Origin: an uncultured Desulfovibrio sp.
Lineage (GTDB): Bacteria > Desulfobacterota > Desulfovibrionia > Desulfovibrionales > Desulfovibrionaceae
Direction: 5' to 3'
Assembly: GCA_900541395.1 (NCBI GenBank)
Contig: UQJT01000050.1
Coordinates: 1 to 14,819, forward strand
DNA length: 14,819 bases
The notes under the pieces were generated by a model. The model searched no databases, was not told the origin of the DNA, and saw only the letters and a program-made list of their open reading frames with translations. Shown here in pieces: positions 7,489 through 14,100 of this stretch (position 1 is the first letter of the stretch; each line of letters opens with the position of its first letter). Position numbers and translations under genes: made by a program.

Positions 7489-7509
7489 CAATAATATATT
7501 TAATTATTG
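7489..7509. promoter_or_regulatory. Inverted repeat upstream of the replication promoter (possible operator)
   Basis: CAATAAT and ATTATTG are perfect 7-base arms around a 7-base AT-rich centre, about 35 bases upstream of the -35 box. The size suits a dimeric repressor or activator site; no matching regulator gene is in the window. Confidence 0.3.
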
Positions 7510-8190
7510 ATATAAAAAACAAATCCGACGGTAAAAAAAGCGATGCAAAACATCAAATGATATGAACAATTGACAAACAAAAATGTCCGCTCCCCCCAAA
7601 TCTCCCCCTTCTGAAACAATGAGCGCCGGGCCCGGCCCCCTGGTCGCGTCTTGGTGTCGCCCTCTGTCCATCGCTCGGGATGTCGCCCGAGGCGCATGTC
7701 GCGCCCCTCCCCGCCTGGGCAGGTGTTTTGAAACGCGTTAGGAAAAAATAGGAATGCCGTAGCATAACCTGTTATGATTGCCGGATATGGCGCATGACGG
7801 AAAAGACGGGCGCCGAAGAGCGCAACGGCGTTCTTAAAGAAAAAACGCTTCGGTGGCTGCCGGAACAGTCCCGCTTGGAAACCGCGATTCCCGGATCGCC
7901 GCCGAGCCGTTATGACGCGGAAAGCTCTGCGGCGAGCCGCGGCTGCCCGAAAGAGCGCGCAATCCTCGCTTGCCTGTATGCCACAGGCGTCGACAAATCC
8001 CACAGGCGTACCGCCCGCAAACCCGAAAGGCGGGGAACCCCGTTCCCCTGTTTTCCTCCCCCATTCCCCTAGAAAAAAACTTCTGTGCACGTATCGGGCG
8101 ACGGATTTTCAACGGAACAGTTTTCTTACCTATAGGTTTTATAAAGACGGATCACAAAGAAATCGGTTAATTAAAATCGAATAACAGGCT
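7510..8190. other. Long intergenic region without a supported gene
   Basis: About 680 bases separate the replication promoter from the promoter region of the 72-codon gene. Open frames here lack convincing binding sites or recognisable motifs. The part near 7510-7580 is AT-rich. It contains a perfect 12-base palindrome GCCGGGCCCGGC (7625-7636), two CACAGGCGT copies 19 bases apart (from 7982 and 8001) and a terminator-like hairpin (8032-8055). In a complete prophage the repressor gene would be expected about here, but I see none. Confidence 0.5.
8032..8055 (+). terminator. Terminator-like hairpin without an evident gene upstream
   Basis: GGGGAAC, three bases, GTTCCCC (8032-8048) form a 7-bp stem followed by TGTTTT. 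It reads as a plus-strand rho-independent terminator, although no convincing gene ends before it. It may end an unknown short transcript or be the trace of a lost gene. Confidence 0.4.
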
Positions 8191-8200
8191 GTAATTAATT

Positions 8201-8216
8201 ATATATTATAATATAT
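8201..8216 (+). promoter_or_regulatory. Perfect 16-base palindrome overlapping a -10 box
   Basis: ATATATTATAATATAT is its own reverse complement and contains TATAAT (8207-8212). It lies about 35 bases upstream of the 72-codon gene start. No good -35 hexamer is seen 17 bases upstream, which would fit an activator-dependent or tightly repressed promoter. Confidence 0.4.
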
Positions 8217-8247
8217 TCTAGATAAATTACAAAAGGAGAACACGTGT

Positions 8248-8466
8248 ATGAGCTCTTTTGAAGACGTCCCGGATTATGAGGAAATTCCCCAAAACTTCTT
8301 CCCGGTATTGGCCGACAAAAAAATTTGCCTCGCTCTTGCTCATGCCGCATGCGTCCTGATGGCGGCCGACCCCGCTTTGTCCCCCGAGGATGCAGCCCTG
8401 GACGCCTGTCAAACTTATCATTGCCTGTTGACATTGCATGCCCGCCAGGAAATCCCCGATAATTGA
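8248..8466 (+). CDS. Hypothetical protein (72 aa), single-gene unit
   Basis: I do not recognise this protein. The reading frame starts at an ATG with AAGGAG 9 bases upstream and is followed within 10 bases by a strong terminator, so it looks like a real stand-alone gene. The N-terminus is acidic (SSFEDVPDYEEIPQNF). The rest is predicted as two helices (about 22-42 and 46-66), with four cysteines (in KKICLAL, HAACVL, LDACQT and TYHCLL). The central helix is Ala/Leu-rich but short for a membrane span. There is no helix-turn-helix that would make it a phage repressor. It is divergent from the replication operon. It could be a small regulator or phage accessory protein; no function is claimed. 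Confidence 0.65.
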   Translation: MSSFEDVPDYEEIPQNFFPVLADKKICLALAHAACVLMAADPALSPEDAALDACQTYHCLLTLHARQEIPDN

Positions 8467-8474
8467 AGAAGATC

Positions 8475-8505
8475 AGGCCGGAGCCCATGCCCCGGCCTTG
8501 TTTTG
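8475..8505 (+). terminator. Rho-independent terminator of the 72-codon gene
   Basis: AGGCCGG (8475-8481) and CCGGCCT (8492-8498) form a 7-bp stem around a 10-base loop, followed by TGTTTTG. It begins 8 bases after the stop codon. Confidence 0.8.
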
Positions 8506-8824
8506 TCCTTTCCCCCGCGCCTCTGGAAGCGCCCCGTCCATCGCCGGCGGCAATCCCCTGCCGCGGTTGCGGCCGTTTTCCGTCGCTCTGCGCCAGGCGT
8601 CCATTTCTTCAAAAAAGGCAGGCCGGGCCCGTCGGCGGCCGGGCCGTCCGCAATCGACGATACCCCTCACAGGCGTTCCGGTTCCATACCGCTTTCCCGT
8701 CGGGTAGGCACAGCAGATTTTAATGAGCTTATCGCTTGAAAAACTATTGTTTCCATTTTTTGGTCTCAGCCCCAAAAACGCGGGCTGGGCCGAGCCCGGC
8801 CGAAACCGTTTTGCGCAGGTATAG
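8506..8824. other. Intergenic region, likely original sequence downstream of ssrA
   Basis: No gene is supported here. The right end (about 8774-8824: CCCCAAAAACGCGGGC, then CCGTTTTG and CAGGTAT) loosely matches 10416-10480 next to the intact ssrA terminator. The homology around the ssrA 3' end therefore extends further left than the 8825-8907 copy. A GGCCCG/CGGGCC hairpin is also present near 8630. Confidence 0.4.
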
Positions 8825-8907
8825 AAAAGCCAAGTCCCACGGGTCCGGATGGAACCCCGTGGAACTTGCCGAAACTTGCTTCTGGTGGAGGCGGGGGGGG
8901 AGTCGAA
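8825..8907 (-). repeat. Decayed second copy of the ssrA 3' end and terminator (attachment site)
   Basis: This 83-base stretch matches 10487-10567, which spans the tmRNA terminator and the last 23 bases of tmRNA. It differs by one substitution in the terminator stem (8863, A for G) and by a run of eight G in place of six. Similarity stops in the T-loop sequence (gagtcgaa), a usual crossover place for tyrosine integrases. AT-rich DNA follows directly on the right. It is read as the displaced attachment site of an element integrated at ssrA. Confidence 0.8.
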
Positions 8908-8993
8908 ATTATAAAATATCCAGTTGTATTTTTATATGTTTACATCACAACTATCGCACATGCCCCCCCCAAAATGACCCCAATTTAAATCAG

Positions 8994-9350
8994 TTAGGGT
9001 AAAGTGTCGCCCAACAGCCAGACATTGGCGGAAAACACCTTGTCGTCGTCTTCCTCCGGCAGTTCCGCCCCGGAACCGCGCAATTCCGCTCCGGTCAGAT
9101 AACCCCACCGCTCGTAGACGCGATAGCGGTTCTTGAGGTCGCTCCCCACGGGAAAGATTGTCCTCGTTGATGGCCCGCGTCTGGACTTCCCATTCCGCCG
9201 GCCGCGCGTCGCCCTCCGCAAACTCGCGCAGATGCTTGCGGACGGCCTCGGCCTTGAAGCGGCGTTCGCGGCGGCGGAACACATACCTCACGCTGTTGCC
9301 TCCGCCGAAAAGGAGCGGGATCACTTCGGGGGCGGAGCAGCTCGGAGCGG
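8994..9350 (-). pseudogene. Frameshifted fragment of a portal-like phage protein
   Basis: Two minus-strand frames join into one protein if one base is dropped from the GGG run at 9150-9152. The first part reads SVRYVFRRRERRFKAEAV and on to TRAINEDNLS. The second continues VGSDLKNRYRVYERWGYLTG and ends KVFSANVWLLGDTLP. The YRVYERWG...L...G.ELPE...V.ANVWLLGD pattern resembles the domain of podophage-type portal proteins in which a 'WG' segment is followed by 'NVW' strands. The C-terminal half of such a protein is missing: it stops at 8994 beside unrelated AT-rich sequence. The left end of the fragment is uncertain. Its order after the terminase fragment on the same strand (terL then portal) supports the call. 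Confidence 0.45.
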
Positions 9351-9398
9351 GCAGGAGCATCCCCAGACAGCCCGGAGCGACTTGACAAGGTTTGCGAA

Positions 9399-9428
9399 TT
9401 GACGTTGTCGGCGGCCCTGGAGTACAAA
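9399..9428 (+). promoter_or_regulatory. Candidate promoter of the toxin-antitoxin operon
   Basis: TTGACG (9399-9404) and TACAAA (9423-9428) are 18 bases apart, about 16 bases before the antitoxin start. GACAA (9383-9387) and TTGTC (9405-9409) form spaced inverted half-sites that could serve as an autoregulatory operator. Confidence 0.4.
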
Positions 9429-9444
9429 AAAACTTGGAGGCCGT

Positions 9445-9657
9445 ATGCAATACTTGACCAACCAACAAGGCGAACCCTTGGGAGTGTTCCTTACGATGGA
9501 TGAATGGGATTCTTTCCGCCAGCAGACCGACATGCCCTATGAAGAGTGGGAGCGTAAGGCCGTGCTCAAGGCCCTCTGTTCGCTGGACGCGGGAAAAATC
9601 GTGCCTGACGACGACGTGCGGACGCGTTTTGCCGGGCTGGGGACAACTCTTGGTTAG
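9445..9657 (+). CDS. Antitoxin of a ParDE/RelBE-type pair
   Basis: The 70-residue protein begins MQYLTNQQGEPLGVFLTMDEWDSFRQQ, the beta-hairpin plus helix opening seen in small antitoxins paired with RelE/ParE toxins ('YLTDE-G...VLLP..EW/EY'). This part probably forms the dimeric DNA-binding or fold-stabilising region. The rest (about 30-70) is acidic and likely wraps the toxin. GGAGG lies 4 bases before the ATG. The gene overlaps the toxin start by 8 bases, the usual coupling in such operons. Exact antitoxin family (Phd, RelB or ParD-like) is not clear from sequence alone. Confidence 0.75.
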   Translation: MQYLTNQQGEPLGVFLTMDEWDSFRQQTDMPYEEWERKAVLKALCSLDAGKIVPDDDVRTRFAGLGTTLG

Positions 9658-9928
9658 GTGGCTGCCCGAAGCCTTTTCCGACCTTGACGCCGTGACGGAA
9701 TGGCTCCGGGCTCATGCTCCGGAGCATCTACCCGGCATCGCCCAACAAATATGGGATGGGGCGCAGTCGCTGGAGAAACTGCCGTATCGCGGTCGGTCCG
9801 GCAGCGTGGACGGCACCCGCGAAATTCTGATTCCTCATTTGCCCTATAAACTGGTGTACACGGTAAGGGACGCCGACATCTATATTCTGCGTCTGTTGCA
9901 CCAGCACCGGAAATGGCCCCCCGCCTAG
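9650..9928 (+). CDS. RelE/ParE-superfamily toxin
   Basis: The chosen TTG start at 9650 gives 92 residues; GGGG lies about 7 bases upstream and the start overlaps the antitoxin stop. No ATG is available at this position. The protein opens VRWLPEAFSDLDAVTEWL and carries the RelE/ParE core TREILIPHLPYKLVYTV (residues 56-72), IYILRLLHQHRKWP (77-90) and R47-G-R49 in the loop. Members either cleave mRNA on the ribosome or poison gyrase; which applies here cannot be told. Length is normal and the frame intact. The stop codon shares CTAG with the opposite-strand terminase fragment. The pair probably stabilises the ssrA-integrated remnant. Confidence 0.87.
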   Translation: MVRWLPEAFSDLDAVTEWLRAHAPEHLPGIAQQIWDGAQSLEKLPYRGRSGSVDGTREILIPHLPYKLVYTVRDADIYILRLLHQHRKWPPA

Positions 9929-10346
9929 TCCTCATCCGCCGGAGCCGGACTCGTCCGCCGCTCCCGCCAGATTTGCAGGCGTAAAAGTTCGGCGCTGTAT
10001 TTGGTCGCCAGTTCCCCCCCATATACGCCGTCAACCAGGGCGCGGCCTCCGGCGCCACCAGTCGGCCCGCCCGGATGAACGGCACCACGTCATGGACGCG
10101 ACTTACCTTGTCCCGGTTGCGCTGAACGGCAATGACGGGCATGTCGCACAACGAGACGATACGCCGCAGGCTTTGGACCAGCCCCGTCCCGCCGGACTTG
10201 TCTTCGATATAGACGCCGCGCACCTTGGCCGGGGAAGGACGGCGCGGTCGATGGGCGGCCAAGAACGCCGTGGTGCGCTCCAGCAGGTCGGGCGCGTCCC
10301 ATTTACCGCGCTCCAGCGCCAGCAGATACACGTCGCGCCCGGAGAG
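9925..10346 (-). pseudogene. Frameshifted C-terminal fragment of a second terminase large subunit
   Basis: The minus-strand frame carries RDVYLLALERGKWDAPDLL, then GVYIEDKSGGTGLVQSLRR, RNRDKVSRVHDVVPFIRAGR and PEAAPWLTAYM. This is the order of the RNase H-like nuclease domain of terminase large subunits. The ATPase domain is missing; an in-frame TGA lies at 10362-10364. A run of seven C at 10014-10020 marks a frameshift: with one more base the frame continues ELATKYSAELLRLQIW and ends at 9925, exactly sharing CTAG with the toxin stop. Differences from the intact TerL at 285-1589 show it comes from another phage. It is no longer functional. Confidence 0.75.
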
Positions 10347-10358
10347 CCCCCCGACGTG

Positions 10359-10417
10359 GGGTCATTTTTTGGGGTCACCCCCCCGCTCAAAAAAAAAGTG
10401 ACCCCAAAAAATGACCC
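10359..10417. repeat. Perfect 20-bp inverted repeat
   Basis: The arms at 10359-10378 and 10398-10417 are exact reverse complements, separated by 19 bases. Each arm holds GGGTCA, six T residues and GGGGTCAC. It stands at the broken start of the terminase fragment. A related string, AAAATGACCCC (8971-8981), sits at the broken end of the portal fragment. It may be the trace of a transposable element border or a bidirectional terminator. Confidence 0.75.
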
Positions 10418-10485
10418 AAAAAAAACGCGGGCCGGGATGGGACTGGATGGAACCGGACGGAACTGTTTTGTACAGGTATATCAAT

Positions 10486-10529
10486 AAAAAGCCAAGTCCC
10501 ACGGGTCCGGATGGAACCCCGTGGGACTT
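10486..10529 (-). terminator. Rho-independent terminator of ssrA
   Basis: A perfect 12-bp stem (AAGTCCCACGGG at 10494-10505 with CCCGTGGGACTT at 10518-10529), followed on the minus strand by GGC and five T residues. It lies 16 bases past the tmRNA 3' end. Confidence 0.9.
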
Positions 10530-10567
10530 GCCGAAACTTGCTTCTGGTGGAGGCGGGGGGAGTCGAA
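10487..10567 (-). repeat. ssrA-side attachment site (direct repeat with 8825-8907)
   Basis: This 81-base stretch is the intact partner of the copy at 8825-8907. It covers the terminator and the last 23 bases of tmRNA, so the gene's 3' end is preserved, as is usual after integration into a tRNA or tmRNA gene. Confidence 0.75.
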
Positions 10568-10922
10568 CCCCCGTCCGAGAACGATCCGCGCAAAGCGTCT
10601 ACAGGTTTAGTCCGGGAACATTCTCACCTCGGACCACGCCCCCGGACGGGCGGCCCTCGGTCAGCCCGCCGAAACTCCTCGCATGCGTACCGGCGGGCGC
10701 CGACGCATGCCAGCCTGATGGGTTTGACACCTTGCCGGGTTATCAGGCGTCCCCCGGTTCGGCGTGACCTCCTAGGAGGCCAGGTGCCCGAACTGCTTAC
10801 GCAGCGTAGGCGTAGTCGTAATCGTTGTTGGCAATTACTTTTGTTGCCGCTTTTTACGAGGCCAGCGGCGCCTCGACCTGCAACTCCGGCTTCCCCATCC
10901 CCGTCGAAACCATTGCGCCCCC
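10545..10922 (-). ncRNA. ssrA: Transfer-messenger RNA (tmRNA)
   Basis: The RNA (about 378 nt) rescues stalled ribosomes and tags their unfinished proteins for degradation. The 5' end GGGGGCG pairs with CGCCTCC before the encoded CCA (10547-10545), forming the acceptor stem. GGTTTCGACGGGG near the 5' end and GGGTTCGACTCCC near the 3' end are the conserved tRNA-like parts. The tag frame lies at 10797-10832. The 5' end was set by pairing with the 3' acceptor strand. The gene is complete and is a housekeeping gene, used here as an integration site. Confidence 0.95.
10797..10832 (-). other. tmRNA tag reading frame
   Basis: The frame reads ANNDYDYAYAA and then TAA, right after GTAATT upstream of the resume codon GCC. 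The AA end fits a degradation tag. This tag form suggests Desulfovibrio or a close relative. Confidence 0.9.
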
Positions 10923-10986
10923 AAAGGTACGCCCCGGTTGTCCGGTGCGGAAACGTCGCGCCCGGGCTTGCTCCGGGCGAAAGTTA

Positions 10987-11015
10987 ACTATACGCATCGC
11001 GGGCCGCGCCGTAAA
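10987..11015 (-). promoter_or_regulatory. Promoter of ssrA
   Basis: On the minus strand TTTACG (11015-11010, 4 of 6) and TATAGT (10992-10987, 5 of 6) are 17 bases apart. The transcript would have a 5' leader of about 60 bases, with a CGCCCGG/CCGGGCG hairpin (about 10959-10979), removed when tmRNA matures. Confidence 0.6.
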
Positions 11016-11062
11016 GGGGGAATTGTCGGGCGGGAGCGGGGAAGGAAAACCACGGGGTGATG

Positions 11063-11106
11063 AAAAAATAACCTTGGGGGATATGCCAGGGACAAACAAC
11101 CAGGTT
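11063..11106 (-). terminator. Candidate terminator after the STAND NTPase gene
   Basis: On the minus strand AACCTGG (11106-11100) can pair with CCAAGGTT (11077-11070, one bulged A), followed by A and six T residues (11068-11063). It begins 5 bases after the stop codon. The loop is long, so this is moderate. Confidence 0.4.
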
Positions 11107-11110
11107 TTTC

Positions 11111-14100
11111 CTATGGCCGTTCTGCCGCTTCAAGCCACTCCTCGATTCTGTCCGTTCCCAAGACCAGAAACTCATCCTGCAAGGCAACGACCCGCTTGAG
11201 CAGCGCGCCGCCGTCGACTTCCTCATTATCCTCGGCTTCCCGAAAAAAACGGGTGAGAAGATGGGGAATTTCCCTTTCCACAAGTATCCATCTTTTATGA
11301 TCTTGTGCGTAGTGAACCATCCATTCCGTCACGGTTATTCCAAGTTCGGCGTCGTGGTTGCTTATCCACAAGAGCCATTTTCCCAATGGGTGGAAAAAAT
11401 CCGTTCTATCTTGGGGATGAGTGTTTTTATATACAAAACACTTCCTTATAAAATCGAGCGGGAAGGAAGTAAAACGCCCGTCCTTATCCCAAAATAATCT
11501 ATTCAGCATTCCGCCTATTTTAATATCCAGTTTTCTTTCCGAAAGAATGGAGTCTATCCCCTGCGCACAAAGGGCATAATACTTGGCATTATGGATGTTG
11601 GTGATCAAAACATCCATCGCCCCCTTCCAGGCCTCTTCCACATCCATCTCTCTAAGCGCCTCTCTCACCTGTTTCCAGGCCAGATGCCCGCTTAAAAAAG
11701 CCAGCGTGGCGAGAAGCCCCCACGTTTTTCCCGCTTCCGGCATGGCCTCCGCTTTCATACGTTGAAGATAGCCGTCGACCCTTTCAAACTCACGGGTATA
11801 GCTATGATATAAACATTCATAGGCATGATTCCACAGCGCCTTGGGCCCCGAAGATACGCAGGCTTCGAGAAGTACCCAGCCGATGTCGGGCTTCTTATAA
11901 AGAATATAAGGCAATTGGTTTAAAACAACGGCCCGCACGGCGGGATCACGGTCTTTGGCGAAACGGACCAGCAGCGTTGTCAACATCTCCGGCAAATCCA
12001 TCAAACTGTTTTCCAGACAGCTTGCGGTCAGGCGCATGGCCGCTTCCGCCGCTTTGCCCTGAAGGCAATTGAGGCCATGAGACAATAAATCGTCATCCTC
12101 TTTCACATCAATGTCGCTCGCCAACGTCGTACACGACATTAACAGAAAACAAACGCGCTCCACATCCGTCAAGGTACGGACCTCACGGGCGCATATCTGA
12201 AGCGCCTCCAGCCAGCCGAATATTTTTTTGTCTCCCCGTTCCGAACATTCCAGCAAATTCAGGACGGCATCCAGCCATACGGTCGTATCGGGCAGAGAAC
12301 GAGGGAACCAGTCCTTCTCCGACGACGATGGGCGGCGTTGGTCCATGTGATGTCCCAAGCCGCCCAAAATCGCTCCCCGGAACAAAGCCGGGATATCCCG
12401 TCCGTGCAATTTCAAGAAAGCGGAGAAACGATCCGGGTCCAGGCTTGCGGCCCTTCGAAGTTCCCAAGATACCTCATTCGTGCCGCCCACCAAATCGTCG
12501 ACCCTATTTTCCCAATCCCTATATTCCGCATAATGCGACAACAGCCGAACCACGCCGGCGTCGGAAGCATTCAGAAATACTTCAAAGGAAAAAGGAGCAT
12601 GGACCGGGCCGCCGCGGAAAAGAACAGGAGGTTTTCTGGTGGACGGCCCCGCCGCCTTGTTCACTTTGTCGATAAGAGCCTGAGCCGTCCGGGATCGTAA
12701 CGGCGCAGGAATGGCCTGCAACCAGTCACGCCGGGTGCGTAACACCAAAGAATCCGCTTTCCCTTCTTCCTCATAAAGATGCAACAGGATATTTTCGATT
12801 TCGCTCAGCCGTGTATCCTTCAGTTCAAACGCCACGGCCTGAAGAAGGCAACCTAATTCGTATTCAAAGGGATATCCGTGCGTCTCCCGCACGGCCAAAA
12901 GCAGAGACTCAATAGCCGCAATATTGGATTCAGGTCGGGCTTGGCAGCCGAGAATTCCCAGATACTGTAAAGCCCGCTCCTGGCTGTGAAGTAAAGAATC
13001 CCGGTGCGTCCTCCACCAATCCGTATCGTCCCGACCATGCCTGGAACAGGCCTGTTCCAGACAGTCCAACAATATTTCTATTCCTTCTCCCCTATAAATT
13101 ATATTGCCCTGAGAACGGTTTTTGTGATGAGATGTATGTTTTAAAAAGTGTCCTCCAGGAAAAACAACCCCTTGCACCTCATTCTGAGTTCGGCTCCAAT
13201 CCTCGATAAAAGAGACGGCCAGAGACAACAAAGTTTCGGAAGCTTCCATACGCTCGGCAAAAAAAGTTTTTTTATAAAAGTCATGGGAGCGACAGAAAAA
13301 TTTTTGTGATTCGTCCCAGACTCTTTCCGTCGTATCGACCTGGTAGGCAACATATTCCCACAGCAGATCGTCATGGGCGTCGGTGGCCGCCACCCAACGG
13401 GAGAGCGGGTTGCCCAGAAATTCGAGCGTATTAATATCAGCTTTTTGCATCAGACGGCGGAATATCTCATCCAGGCGCGGTTCCATCCAAAACGTCCATT
13501 TTTCCAGCGCGCGTATCAAAGGCCACGCCGCGTTCGTTCCCACATCCTCCCGATCCAGCACTTCCAGCCACATATCCACAAAAGCGCCCGACGTCAGGCC
13601 GCCCCAGCCCGAAGCCTTGACGGCATGGCGGAACAGCCACGGCCCGTTGTCGGTTTCACGCCACCAGGGCAGCAGGCGCTTGTGGAACAAGGGCTCCCAT
13701 CGATCCGCATCCGCCGCTTCGAAAAAAACGGAGAACAGGTCGGGATGGCGCTGAAAAAGGTACTTCAGCAGGAGCCAGTCGTCGTCCGTGGGCACGATAT
13801 CCGCCAGCGAAGCCGCCAGAAGCCGTTTCAGATGAAAGGCCAGGTCGTCCGCCGCCAGCGCGGCCCGCGTTTCCCGAACAAAACGCTCCGGCGCATGGGC
13901 GCGCAGGTGAAAAAAGAAGGCGCGCACGCTGGGACGGACAAAGGGCACGGGTTTGAGCGCCCGAATAAAATCCGCCAAACCAAGCTGGTCCACATCGGCC
14001 GCCATAACGGCCAGTATATCCACCAGCGTCTGATGGCTGAAGGCATAGCCCCGCTCCGTCCGTACCAGCACTCCGGCGCTCAACAGACGCCGGGCCAGAT

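Noticed and set aside
7500..7553. 17-residue hydrophobic minus-strand peptide (MFCIAFFTVGFVFYINN)
   Set aside because: No ribosome binding site; AT-rich DNA easily gives Phe/Ile/Val-rich frames.
7794..8072. Plus-strand frame of 92 codons before the hairpin at 8032
   Set aside because: No clear binding site, ends in a Pro/Phe run through the hairpin, and three frames are open here; not enough to call a gene.
7500..8090. Minus-strand open frame of 196 codons
   Set aside because: No ribosome binding site at the start, uneven composition, and it runs across an AT-rich promoter-like region; no motif seen.
8932..9468. Single 178-codon minus-strand gene
   Set aside because: Only its middle looks like protein; the better reading joins it to another frame at 9150-9152, so it is a frameshifted fragment.
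9654..10331. Intact 225-codon minus-strand gene
   Set aside because: The left half is antisense to the toxin gene; the terminase homology leaves this frame at the C run at 10014-10020.
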